DNA of 55,623 nt from Gnetum montanum (GCA_015680685.1 MNCI01003632.1:147001-202623); one strand, 5' to 3'; positions 22,364 to 34,035 are shown, numbered from the stretch's first letter. Notes: generated by a model not told the origin, from the letters alone. Numbers and translations: made by a program.

Positions 22364-23149
22364 ACTTATCAAATAGAAATGTTGATCATACTTGTTATTT
22401 TTATAGGTGTGATAGAAATCAACATTTGCAAGATACATATAAAAACAAGAAAAAATCTTTGTATAATGGTAAGGATGCTATACTAGATGTATGCTATGTT
22501 TATTTTATATGTATAGGTGTTTTTTAAAATAGATAATATGTTATTTTAGAACTATGGTCATATGAGACTTTAGAAAAAATGATACATGAAAGTAATAACA
22601 ATCAACCTATTTATGCAGATGCAAAACATATTCTTCAGGTAAAAAATATGAAGAAGTGTTATAAAAAGTACATGTTTATATATAAGTTTTGTAGTTTTAA
22701 CAAACACAATGTGTTTAGATTATATAGAAATATTGCTTACAATTGAAAGGAAAAAAAGTCTGAATTCAGATTGTGTAGATGCTAAGAGATATAATGTTCA
22801 TCCTTAACAATTAAAATTAGGAAATTATGGCTCTTTTCTAAAATTATGTTTGAAGCATCATGGCAATATTGTTGCAAATGGTATATCAAATAGTTTTACA
22901 GACTTATCAAATAAAAATGTTGATTAAAGATATTATTTTTATAACCATGATGGAATTCAACAATTATTAAATGCATATGAAAGCAAAAAAGAATCTTTGA
23001 ATGATGTTAAGGATACTATACTTGATGATGGCAATGATTAACATATTTTCAAGATTTTCTTATTAGGAAATGTAGACTTTCAAGCTTTTGATGAAAATGG
23101 AAAAGCTGGGTTTCAAGATTATACTAAGTTTTGGAAGGATGAGAGGTAG
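22364..23149 (+). pseudogene. Type-B response regulator, C-terminal exons, partly duplicated, decayed
   Basis: Continuation of the gene broken at 5725. DLSNRNVDHTCYFYRC (22364 on) and KKSLYNGKDAILD form one copy of a C-terminal module. Then come a second copy of the exon that ends YADAKHILQ (about 22600-22638) followed by GT, a second copy of the LKRQKD-type exon (about 22734 on, shifted frame), and a second copy of the C-terminal module (FTDLSNKNVD, ESKKESLNDVKDTILDD). The frame then runs through GNVDFQAFDENGKAGFQDY to KFWKDER and TAG at 23147-23149. A unit of about 0.55 kb therefore occurs twice here, and part of it a third way at 5290-5725. The C-terminal module itself is not a domain I recognise; its link to the response regulator rests on exon order. 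Confidence 0.6.
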
Positions 23150-24445
23150 AAGTTTACATTTGGAATTAGCAATTTGGAATATGTCAACATAGATTGATTT
23201 TGTAAATTTTGACAAGACTATTAATGACTTTGTTTTATTGAGTAACTAGATGATTTTGATGTTTTTTTATTATTTAATATATGTAGAAATAGATACTCTT
23301 ATTATTGGGGGTTGAATGTATTGATAAATTATCTTATTTTGAATAATGATTATGATATCATATCAATATATTAATCAATGATATTTTGGTTGTTTTGCAA
23401 GAATTATGGTCTATTAGTTTTATTTATAATGTGTTACAAGTTTCAAAGCTTAATATTCAATGGTATTTTGTCAATTCTCTTTGTCCAACCATTTCTATCT
23501 TTTCCATCCTATGAAAATAAACCCATTTATTTTATATCATGTTTATGTATAAAGTTGTTACTCATCTATTTTATATCACAACCCTTGCTTTTTTTTTTTT
23601 GTTATGCTTAATCATCATTGTTTTAAGTGAAGGATAAAAATAAAAATAAAATTAAAAGTAGATGAGTTAAGGTTTCTATTCTTGATTAAGAAATGTGTTT
23701 AAAAATTTAATCAATTTTAAGAACATAAATTTAAATTAAATTTTAAACATCACTTTAACCTTGGTATAAAAAATTCACTAGAAATCTTTGTAAGTATAAA
23801 CCATAACATTAACATAAATACTGAGGCTTGTTGTTTTCTTGTTATATGTTTGGTTTTGTTAGTTATTTATTAACTTTATTTGTTAATATTTGAAACTAAA
23901 AAGTAGCAATTTGATTTTTGTTTGTTAAAAATATAGCCTTCTGTAGCAACTTTGATTGTAAATATGCATAGGCTGATAAAAATAACATTTCATTGCTAAT
24001 AGCAATAATAGTAAATGGTTTTGAAAAATTCATTTATTCAATGAGATAGCAATAAATTTTATAATTGTATTTTTTCCAAATCTAGAGTTTGATAATAAAA
24101 TAGTTTAATAACATTTGTAAATGTCACATAATATAACTACACAATGCTTGTTTTATCAAAATCTCAATTAATATAATGTAGCTTTGAAATATTATGTAGC
24201 TTCCAAAGTAGCTTATAGCAAGTAGAAGAATTTATTTGTAAATAAAAAAGATATGTGTTAGTAGTATACTAGTTGAAAAAATGCATAGGAAAATGTACAA
24301 AATTTCATAAATTAAAATAAATAAAAACCTTACTTTATTATTTAGATGATGATACTTTTAATTTAGATGTTATTATTTCAATGTTGGAAAATTGTTTAAT
24401 TGTTTTCTTTGTTGGTTGTAGTTCTCTTATTCGATGGACATTGTA
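23150..24445. other. AT-rich background, no gene recognised
   Basis: No supportable coding sequence. The open frame at 23378-23611 is hydrophobic only because the strand is T-rich; I reject it as a gene. Confidence 0.5.
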
Positions 24446-26580
24446 TCATTGTTTTTCTGTTTTTCTAAACTTTGATGTAGTGACATCAATTTCAAACTCA
24501 AATAGTCACCAAGCAACATTATTAAGCATTTCTTGAAAGCTTGTAAGGTCATTTTCTTGCAAAACATGCATAACTTGAATAGATAGTTTGTCTTTAAATT
24601 GTCTTAAATAATTAAGCATGTACCTATTTTAATTTTATTTCATAGCTTTCATGTCCCAATAATATTTTACCCTCGTTATATATTGTCATCCAAGTTTGTG
24701 CAGTATCATCTACCACTTTCACACGAAAAAGATGCTTCATAAAATACAAGTTATAGATATAAATAATTATTCAAAATTTATTTTAAAATATTGTCAATCA
24801 ATATACACTAATTTACTATAATTAATAATTTTCATGTTTTATGTTGCAAGTAATGCAAACATATAATTATTTTTCTGATCCACCCTTTAAGCTTCCTTCT
24901 TTGGATGTTTTAACATGGTGTTTACATCTTGGGCAAGCCATATACCATAAATCTCTCATGGTTGATATGCAAATTACATAGGCAGTTACAATAAAATTAA
25001 CCTGAAAAAATAGTTTAATTATATTTATGATATAACATGCATTACTAATATGAATAGTATGTGTAACTTTTGTTTTTTTTTCGTCGAGCTAATGGATATG
25101 AGGATATTATGCCTTTGATTCATTTATACTTGCATACCTATCATAAAAAATAAGGTTTAGTAAGTTTCATTAATTATTTCTTTTATCTAAATACATAAAA
25201 TTACTCATCATTCTTGTAATTTTGTTGTTTTTGGAATGGTGGAATTGATGATAGCACCACTATCATGAGATGTTGTTACACTTTTTCTAGAGAAATATTT
25301 TACTTAAATATTTGAGAGCATTACAATTGGAGTTGATGTTGTATCTTTCTCAATAATTTTATAAAGCTTTTTCCCCTCTATAATTGCTAAGTTTCTTCAT
25401 AATGTTACAATTGTAGGCTTATCATTACTACAATCATAATATAAATGAAATTTTAAAATTACTTAACTACAACATATGTATATTTTAATAAAATAAGAAC
25501 TACTTTCTTACCTTGGATCTAGAATTTTTAATTATTTTTTAATTAATTGATCATTTAGGTCCCTCTTTAATGTATTAACTAGACTCATTCCTACAAGTAT
25601 GTTAATTAAATCAGTAAATATAAAAAATAATATTAGGTTTGAAACATACAAACTATATTATTCAATAATTAGCAAATTTGAAAACACAATACCTAGTTTC
25701 GTTTAAGAGTTGATATAAGAGTTTAAATTTAGGGTTTGTATGAACTTATACTTGTAATATGGGATTTCCTCGATCATTTGATCTATTTGTTGGATTTTTG
25801 ATAGTCTATTTAATACCATTTTATAATCACATTTTTAATTAAATTTAATATTTTTATTTGAATTTTTGCTTCATGAATGCAATATACATTTCCTACATGT
25901 AAATTATTATTTGCTATTTTTACATCTTCATTGTAGGCTATAACTTGCATAATAGATTCCTATAAAAAGTAACGAGTTAATAGCTATTAATGTTTAAATG
26001 AATTGTAATGAACATATACATAAATAATAAAAAATGGTACTTGAGCATCCATTATTTAATAAGTTTGAATTTTTTAACCATCTTTGGCATCTCCAAATGA
26101 TTTCATACCACTTTTGTAAATTATATGAGATTCACAAATCCAACTTTTATCTTATTGACCAAAAATAGATAATGGAATTAAACTAAGTGGAGTAGCCATG
26201 AAGTGAATATACACTATGTTATTAACATAATATTAGCTTTTCTCATAGCTTAAATAAATAAAAAATCATTTCTATTATCTATTATTTATTTATAATATTT
26301 ACAATATGATAAATTATTAAAAATTGTACCTGTAACTATATATAGAATTAAGAGTGTTTCTTTCTGACAATATTTTGAAATGATTTTCTTTATTTATTTT
26401 TCTTTGTGCTAATTTTGATTCGTTCATTTTTTCATATTGGTTGTAAGATAATTTTTCTTGAATATTAAAAGCTACAACCCCTGTTCATTTTTTGATAATA
26501 ATTTTGATTTGTTCATTCTTTGACAATGTTTAAGACATTTTTTTGGAAATGCTAAAGTAGACATTTCTATCTTAATAGCA
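24446..26580 (-). pseudogene. Replication protein A large subunit-like (RPA1/RPA70), decayed, introns kept
   Basis: RPA1 binds single-stranded DNA through OB folds. Blocks run right to left in family order: KSGMKSFGDAKDG (about 26110-26070) and HVGNVYCIHEAKIQ (about 25895-25855), both DBD-A-like; KPTIVTL...NLAIIEGKKLYKI (about 25425-25355) with a tail INSTIPKTTK, DBD-B-like; RDLWYMACPRCKHHVKTSKE (about 24960-24900) and LYVCITCNIKHEN, the zinc-ribbon start of the C-terminal domain with both Cys pairs; FRVKVVDDTAQTWMTIYNEG (about 24735-24675); and a last block ending EFEIDVTTSKFRKTEKQ at a TGA at 24446. An N-terminal piece (GVVAFNIQEKLSYNQYEKMN) lies near 26490. Stops and intron-like gaps occur throughout. 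Plant Helitrons also carry RPA1-like genes, so host or Helitron origin is open. The 5' end reaches the LTR at 26609. Confidence 0.78.
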
Positions 26581-26608
26581 TGAATTAGAAAAGATTTACC
26601 TATGCCAC

Positions 26609-29366
26609 TATTGGTGATTTTTTGGGATCGGACCACCAACATTGGGGGCCTTCAATCTTGCGACCTTTAGGGTCACGAGAAACGAAGGTGTTCTTCAAAT
26701 AGGGTTTAGGTGCTTACTAGTCTCAAGCAACACCAAGGCCCATATACCTTCAAATAGACTTAGTAGTTATGAAATGAAGTAGTTTTGAGTATGTGTTTAT
26801 TTTTGTAAATGTTGAAATGGTTGGGTTGTGTATGAAACTGTAATTGGCTATCATAAAAAAGATTCAGCTAAATTTGTCAAATACTGTGAATTGTTGAAGG
26901 TTTCTATTTTGTCAAATCACTTAGTCTCTATAGTCCCTATAGTACATTACTTGCAACAAATAAAATTTCACAAAAACATTTGAGCATAATTTTGCCAATC
27001 TACTTTTAATTTCCCACTAGGAGAAAGTTCCATAGGAAAATTAGAAATAAAGTGAGATTCAATGGGTTTTAGAAAGAGAAAAGAAAAGAAAACACATTTT
27101 TATGGAATCTTAACCATTTAAGTAAGATAAATTGACATGAGGAAACATTTTGCAATAAAGCTATTTCGATTCAATCTAACTACAAATTGTCCAAACCCTT
27201 TGAGCTCAACAAGTAATTTCATAAAAGACAATTTTATTACACTACCAAAAATGCTATGTAAATGACAAAGTATGAGCTTCCATTTTGACTAGTTAATAGT
27301 TGTCAAGAATTACATTCAATAGAGCCTTCAAAAAATTTGATAATTTTAGGATTGAAATGCGAAGATAATACACTTTAAAAATGAAGAAGCTATTTTAGTC
27401 ATCTCAAAGTATCAAAGACTTTCTAGATTATTGATGAGTGGCAGGGTACCCCTACGCCCAACCATATGAATCATAAGTGTTCACATGCAATCTGGTCAAA
27501 TTCTACAAACTATAATTACTAAGTGCACTAGAGCTAAACAATGGGTGCATGTTGTTTGTTCGTTGTCTTCCTAGTCCCACTTGTGGAATGCGATTGTATG
27601 GTTAAGTGTGACTAAGGCATAATATTTTTATTATTTTGTGTTTTTATGGAATTACTCACCTAGAACAAGAATAAAAGTAAGAGTGATTAATTGCTAAGTA
27701 AACTATAGCCTAATCTAGCCTAACACAAGTAACCGTTCCCACTTCCTAGACACATCCTGAACGTTGTGCAGACACTACTGGGCTATTAAACGCTAGTCAT
27801 TTCTAAGCTACCAAGTGTCACACAGATGCTTGAAGGGGTCATGCTTGTGTAATTTAATGATTTTCTTCATTGATCAAAATTAATTATTGTATAAATAACA
27901 TTAATGTAAATTGCATGAAATAACAATATGTAAATGCATAAGAAAGAAAATCTCAAGTGCTGCAAGGAATGGATCAAAGAGTTCATCTTTATTTCCAACA
28001 AAATGATGTGCTTAGGTACATCAATGCTTGAATAAAGATCTATTCACACTTAGACCTCTTGTTGTGGGCACTTGGAAAATATTCTAACGTTCAATTGGAC
28101 AAACTGCAAGAGTTTTGCTACTTGATTGCTAAAAATGTCCTCCCAATTATGCACCTAGGCACTGTATTTATAGACCCAGGAGTAACTCTATGATATCGAA
28201 TGTATGATATCGCATCTTAGGCTACGATATCGCATACTCGATATTGTGTATCGGATATCGCGGCCACCCTGATATCTGAGCATTGAAAAACATGATTTAT
28301 CAATTATGTATGCTCAAAATAAGGAATTTCATTAAGAAATTACTGTTAAATTTCTTTAGAGGATTTTTAACAACATAAACTCTTTTATGACAAACCTTAA
28401 TAGAAGTCAAATATTGTGCAAAAATAGAGCCATAAAGGCAACCTAGAAAAATCCCAAAATTAGATGCCAAGCATGATATATCTAAACCATTATCTAAGTA
28501 ACTAAAAAAAAATGGAAAGAAATGAAATCACATGATTAAAAAAAAGTAGCTGAATTGATGTCTTTAACAAGCCATGCTTTACAAGAAATCTTTAATATTC
28601 TTCTAAGTTGCTTCTCTTAATTCCCTTTCCCCATTTTCCTTAATTCTACCTTTGAAGGCCCTTTTATAGTGACCTTAGGGTAGTTACAGTAATCATGGGA
28701 AGTTAAGGGTATTACAAAATATCTAGGGAATTTATCCATAACTACCTTAGGAAGCCATAACTTCTATAGGAAGTTACAAGAAAAATAAGCCATAGTTGGA
28801 AAGTGTCTTTTAGTAATTACAACCGTACAAATATCAAGAGGATCTAGTTGTAACTTCCATAGGAGGTTATAAATTCCATGGAGAATTTTAATTTTCATAA
28901 GAAAATAAGGTTTTATTTGTCAAATGATTATAAATTTCCCCCTTAAAAAAATGTAAACCTCCCTATGACCAATTGTAGTTTAAATAAACTTATAAGTTTT
29001 TTACTTGCATTTTTTTCTTTATTAAGAAAGAATCATTACTAAGGTCATATAACCTTGAAGCCATGTGACGTTTACATCAAATGTGAAAATTAGTAATTAT
29101 AGTATTGCTATCCTTATCCTTATAAAGGCTCTTACCTTTCTCAATGATAATGAGAAATCAACATAGTAACAATGTTTCATCAAATATAAAAGTAGATGCA
29201 CTACTTGCTCACTAACATGTTAATGCATTTCCATTCTTTAGAGAAAGTAACCAAACGACCCATGAAACTTTTCCTTTCTTGAAATCACCAATATCTTTAA
29301 TCTTAATAAAATCCCAACATTAGTTCATGAATTCTGCTCCATAATATGGCTTAAATGTTGTCAACA
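26609..29366 (-). repeat. 3' LTR of element A, interrupted by a solo LTR
   Basis: On the plus strand it runs from TATTGGTGATT (26609) to TTGTCAACA (29366). It is the reverse complement of the LTRs of element B (35984-38867, 45748-48766), covering their end, the stretch near 38000 and their start. Without the 871-bp solo LTR and its duplicated ATTAT it is about 1.9 kb, shorter than B's 2.9-3.0 kb, so it carries deletions. On the minus strand a TATA-like CACTATAAAAGGGCC lies at about 28674-28660. Confidence 0.8.
27432..28302. repeat. Solo LTR of the tRNA-Asp family (871 bp)
   Basis: TGATGAGTGGCAGGG starts at 27432 and GATTTATCA ends at 28302. Perfect 5-bp duplications ATTAT flank it (27427-27431 and 28303-28307), and host LTR sequence resumes exactly. 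It has no interior, so it is a product of LTR-LTR recombination. It holds six GATAT cores at about 28191-28276. Its sequence orientation matches the LTRs of the minus-strand nested element. Confidence 0.9.
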
Positions 29367-29385
29367 TTTCATTCCCCCTTCTTAA
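29367..29385 (-). promoter_or_regulatory. Polypurine tract of element A
   Basis: The minus strand reads AAGAAGGGGGAATGAAA directly before the LTR start TGTTGACAAC. Element B has AAAAAAGGGGTATGAAA at the same place. Confidence 0.8.
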
Positions 29386-29580
29386 ATTCCTTGAAAGAAA
29401 AAAATTAAGAAAATTTATCAATGCACACCAGTTAAACCAAAATAGAAATTTATTAAACATTTTACAAAAGAAGCACAAATATTTTTTGAGGAGAACTTCC
29501 ATCAAACTTAAGGTTTGATGGAATAAAAACCTCACTCCTAATGTAACTTAGGAAACTATACAAGAAAATTTCTATACATA

Positions 29581-30092
29581 CTATTTTGTGGATGGGAAGA
29601 GAATAGTGAAAGTAACCCTTTTAGGGATTCTCATATTGTGAATTCTCTCATATGTAATTTTAGTAGTGATGAATGTTCTTCTTTCCCCTTCTTACATAGT
29701 TGAAGCCTCAATTTGGTCTTCATTATTGTCTTAAACAATAGACTTTGTTTCTTTCTCATCCAATCCTTTAGTTGCTAATTTTTGAGGTTCCCGTCAACTA
29801 GTTTCTTTTGTGTCTTGAGACACAAAAACCTCTCCTCAAGAATATCTTGATTGAACTCTCCTTGGCTTTCAACTATTGTTGTGCATTGATGAAAGCTTTC
29901 CCAAACAATTGACGATATACAGAGTCCACCATTGAGAAATCTAAACTCATCAAAAAGCCAAAGTAAGAAAGGGCTTTTAGTAGATGCTCCATGAGCACTT
30001 GACTTACAATAGGCTCTCAAGACATGCTCTGGCTAGCATCTTGTAACATATGGGATAAAAGGCCTTCTTATTGCCATCTCTCTAAGAACCAT
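29581..30092 (-). pseudogene. 3' accessory ORF of element A
   Basis: A frame from ATG at 30092 to TAG at 29581, between integrase and 3' LTR. It opens MVLREMAIRRPFIPYVTRC; the central part (30020-29775) reads SAHGASTKSPFLLWLFDEFR then FLNGGLCISSIVWESFHQCT. Its counterpart in B is 45070-45561. The C-terminal half is charged. I do not recognise a family. Start and end are conserved between two copies that differ in sequence, which argues it was once translated. A TATA box lies 85-100 bases upstream. Confidence 0.65.
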
Positions 30093-30176
30093 CTTTCTAC
30101 CTCACACTTCAACACTTCATTTGCTTTTCTCAATTAAGAGTTGAATTAAGAATTGATGTATTTCCAAGAAATTCAC

Positions 30177-30191
30177 ATCTCCTTATATAGT
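30177..30191 (-). promoter_or_regulatory. Candidate promoter (TATA) of the 3' accessory ORF, element A
   Basis: The minus strand reads CACTATATAAGGAGA. The same word, CACTATATAAGGAGA, occurs at the same distance before the ORF in element B (44972-44986). The few hundred bases upstream are also conserved between A and B. Confidence 0.55.
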
Positions 30192-30435
30192 GTAAGGTAA
30201 ACTTGAAATTCCCACTAATTCCACTAACCAACTTTGCCACTTAGCTAAAACTAAGTTAATTTCCATCATCATACGATTAGCTAATTCAAATTCCATTATT
30301 TGGTTGTTGAAATTAATTTACTACTAAGTAGTTATCTAAACCACTACTCCCACTTACACACATCACAAGTAATGATTAGTTTGAGATAATATAAATTTAA
30401 TATTTAAACTAACACTTTAAATTTAATATTTAANG

Positions 30436-31135
30436 TTCTTTTCATAGCCCTTTTATCGAACCACCTTTTGACTTGAGAAGCATCCTTTAATAAATTATCC
30501 TTAGCTATATCCATTTTGGCTTCTCTTTTGATGAGAAAGATCATGAAACTTCTATCTTTATTGGTTTTCTCACTATATTTTTGCACAAAAGCTGAGGCTG
30601 AACTTATAATCTTGTTCATAATTCTAGTAGGCAAACCATAAACCAAGTTATAAGCTAATGTCCCAATAGCCTTAAATCTAATACGATTAGTCCATAATGT
30701 AGATTATAAGAAATTGATCCAATTTCCTTGATTCCTATCCATCTAAAATGGACCAGTCCATATTGCTGAAAACTTATTTGACTTCTTCATATTCCATAAT
30801 AATACTAGATCACTGATTTTAAAAGTTCTTTTCATAGCCCTTTTAACAAACCACCTTTTGAATTGAGAGGCATCCTTTAATAAATTATCCTTAGCTATAT
30901 CCATTTTGGCTTCTCTTTTGATGAGCAAGATCATGAAACTTCTATCTTTATTGGTTTTCTCACTATATTTTTGCACAAAAGTTGAGGCTAAACTTATAAT
31001 CTTGTTCATAATTCTAGCAGGCAAACCATAGACCAAGTTATAAGCTAATGTCCCAATAGCCTTAAATCTAATACGATCAGTCCATAATGTATATTGTAAG
31101 AAATTGATCCAATTTCCTTGATTCCTATCCATCTA
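30436..31135 (-). repeat. Duplication of the integrase C-terminal segment (two ~310-bp copies)
   Basis: 30436-30746 and about 30825-31135 are near-identical, both spanning GTTCTTTTCATAGCCC to GATTCCTATCCATCTA, separated by 78 bases. Both encode the NKIIS.AS.FVQKYSEKTNK region. An N at 30434 sits at the edge of the left copy, so mis-assembly is possible. Confidence 0.8.
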
Positions 31136-31800
31136 CTTTTTAATGTAGGAAATAAGATTTTTATTTGTAGATTTAGCTAAGCCATTCCCTTAAGGATAAT
31201 AATTTGAAGAAGAAAATAGAAATATGGATTTTTCGGATGCCCATGTTATAAATTCTTCAAAATGAAAAGTAGGTGCATTATTGGATATCAACACTTCAGG
31301 TAGACCAAGATGACTTAGAATTTGATCTTCCAAGAACTTAATCACATTTGATGTTAAACTCATTTTTAGAGCATTTGCTTTAGATCATTTAGTAAAGTAA
31401 TCAGTAGTCATGAGAATAAGCTTATGTCCAACTCTTGAAGGAGTAATTGTGCTAATACAATCTAAGCCCCTTTGCTAAAATGGTCTATTCGCAATTACTG
31501 GATTTAAGGAAGCTCTAATTTTTTTGATTTTTAGCTCATGAATTTGACATTTTAATATCTTTGAATCATTGAACTATTATCATGGTACATTCTAGGCCAA
31601 TAAAAACCATAGTAGAGTATATGTTGCATAGTGGATTTAGGAGGCTCATAAAATAAATTAGAATGATCATGGAATTTTTTCTAAAATGGGATTGATTTGA
31701 TCATTATGAACACATTCCAACAAAATCCTCTGAATCATTTTTGTATAAGATTCCATTTTAATCATAAATTTATTTGCCTTTTTAAAGAAAGCTCTCTTCT
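30743..31800 (-). pseudogene. Integrase of element A, decayed
   Basis: The best-preserved stretch is 31132-30743: NWINFLQYTLWTDRIRF, then the C-terminal FKISDLVLLWNMKKSNKF and WTGPF. Upstream, NYYP-GNGLAKSTNKNL (about 31195-31150) is the region of the catalytic Glu, read as Lys here (B has GLAES). The GLD region of the first catalytic Asp is near 31470. Stops and shifts are frequent. Confidence 0.7.
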
Positions 31801-31861
31801 AACTTACAGTTAGGTTATTTGGAACCTTTCATGTATCAAGGAGTTCTAGAATTTCATCATA

Positions 31862-32300
31862 TCAGTTTCCTTCATGAATCTTAAGCACACATACTTCATC
31901 TTCTCTTGCCATTAACTTAGCTAATCCCATTCCTTTAATAGTTTTGCATATTTCTAACGAAAATTTGAAACCTGGAAGTTTTATGAGCCATTTCCCTCTT
32001 TTTAATCCAATTTCATTGTGTGCTAAAAATTGTTTAACCATAGGATCTATTAGCATAATATGTACTAATGAGATTTCCAAGTAATATTTGAAATGTTGAA
32101 GTGCTTTAATGATTGCGAATGTTCGTTTCTCTAAGTCTGAATAATTTAGCTCTAAACCTTTTAGTTATACCCAAAAAATCAAATTGATTCATCTTGATTA
32201 TTGTCTCTTTGAGTTAAAGTGATAGCAATTGAATCATTTGAAGCAAAAGCATATAACCAAAAGTCTTCCTTTAATTTTGATTTTACCAAGTAAGGAGCTT
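31862..32300 (-). pseudogene. RNase H (gypsy type, after RT) of element A, decayed
   Basis: 32080-31862 reads VKQFLAHNEIGLKRGKWLIK and KTIKGMGLAKLMA, the end of the gypsy RNase H and connection to integrase, as in B (about 43080-43260). The earlier half, about 32300-32100, is broken but aligns with B's FWLYTFTSNDS region. Confidence 0.7.
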
Positions 32301-32566
32301 CTTAAATAGCCCTTTTAATTTCTACTAAGGCTCTCTCTGATTCTAGTGTTTTCTCTACTAGGACATCTTTCTTAAGCATATGCATCAAAGGTTTAGTAAT
32401 TTCAGTGAATCTAGAGATAAACTTCTTAATGAAATTTATCTTTTCAATGAAATATCTAAGAGAATTTTTACTTGTAGGATGCTTAATATTTTGTACAGCT
32501 TGAATTTAAGAGTTATCTATAGCAATCCCTTCTTGATAGATTATATGACCTAGCAAACTTCTAGAC

Positions 32567-33343
32567 TTAATCCCAAAGATACATTTTTTTTGGATTTAAT
32601 GAAATACCATTCTCACGACATTTGTCATAAATTTTTTGAAGATGACAAATATGATCTTCCTTCCTTTTTGAAAAGGCAGTGATATCATCCAAATAAACCA
32701 TAATGAACTCTCCAATTGAACCTTTATAGGCTAAATCCATTACTCTTTGAAAAGTAGCCCTTACTGTTGATAATCCAAATGACATTCTTTGGTAAGTGAA
32801 AGTTTCCCATTTGGTGGTAAATGTTGTTTTATAGTTATCATCCTTATCTACCATGATCTGATTATAGTCAAAAAAACCATCTAAGAAAGAATAGACTTGA
32901 CAACCTGATACTTTGATCAACTTTTCATCAATTCTAGGAAGTGGGTATTTATCTTTTTTAGAGACTTCATTCAAATTTTTGAAATCTACACAAAGCCTAA
33001 TATTATCATTCTTATTTCTTATTGGAACAAGGTTAGCAAGCCATGTTAAATATCAGACAAGATATATAATTTGGGTTTGCAATAATTTCTTGACCTCTTC
33101 TTCCATAGTTGGCTCAAATGATGGATTAAATTTCCTTTGTTTTTGTTTAACTATCTTACATCCATTTATAAAAGGAATTTTATATTTCATCACATCTACT
33201 CTAAAAGCTTTAAGATCATCATAAGACCAAGAAAAGTTTTCCAAATTATTTTTCAAGAGTAATAATAAATTTTGCTTGAAGACTAAATCCTTTTCCTTTG
33301 TGACATTTAACATCTTTGGTATTTTAGTAGATTCGAAATTCAT
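32567..33343 (-). pseudogene. Reverse transcriptase of element A, decayed
   Basis: 32974-32567 covers NEVSKKDKYPLPRIDEKLIK, SFLDGFFDYNQIMVDKDD, YQRMSFGLSTVRATFQRVMD and the catalytic box VYLDD (Y-L-D-D), ending GISLNPKK. The N-terminal part with LCVDF lies at about 33000 in a shifted frame. 33343-33053 is the preceding segment (LENFSWSYDDLKAFRVDVMK). The palm motifs are intact in this copy; frameshifts separate the pieces. Confidence 0.85.
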
Positions 33344-34035
33344 TGCTTCATAAGCTTGATCATATGGATTTTGTATATCTTTTCTGGATTTTTGTAGATT
33401 CTAAACTTATATTCATAATTAATCACCTTTTTGAGAATGGAATTTGTGTTATTCCTTGACATTGTTTTAGGTATGATTTGACTTTTGAATTCTTGTTTCT
33501 CTCTCAAGAATATAAGAAATTTATCATCATCTTCGAATACTTCCAAATGCTTTATGTTATCTAGTATTGATGGCTGATGTTCATTCTTAATTACTAATTC
33601 ATACCTTTCTATCTTTTTCACATATAATGTTGAAGTTTCATTTGTTAAATCATCAGCTATATAATTATCTTCTCTACCTATATGTTCTATTTTATAGTGA
33701 TGAAATTGATTTAACATTTTGTAGACAAGTTATTTATAGGGTTGCAAGAATGAGCTTTTTACTACACAATTACCTTTAATCTATTCACAAACTAATCTTG
33801 AGTCTCCTTTTATGATGATTAGCTTGACTCCTTCTTCCAATGTTATTTTAATTCCAATACTTAAAGCTTCGTATTTAGCCTTGTTATTCATATAAGGGAA
33901 AGATAGATGAATTTCCTTGAATATTTTTGGGGAATCATCTTTTACTAGAACTACTCTAGCTTCTAGACCTTTGGAGTTATAAGAAGCAAAAGTATAGTTT
34001 CCACTTGCTCTCATCTTGAGATTCCACTTTCTCAA
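33340..34035 (-). pseudogene. Extra RNase H domain of element A, placed before RT
   Basis: 34035-33781 contains SKGLEARVVLVKDDSPKIFK, MNNKAKYEALSIGIKITLEE and KGDSRLVCE; the next frame (33717-33340) adds YKIEHIGREDNYIADDL. These are the E, D and D signatures of an RNase H fold with N-N-x-A-x-Y-E-A and G-D-S, closest to the second (archaeal-type) RNase H of plant Tat-lineage elements. The first Asp region (usual YFDG) reads TFASY here and is damaged. It lies between protease and reverse transcriptase, as in element B. Confidence 0.75.

Noticed and set aside
23378-23611. Hydrophobic 77-codon frame
   Set aside because: T-rich strand composition explains it; no motif, no splice context.
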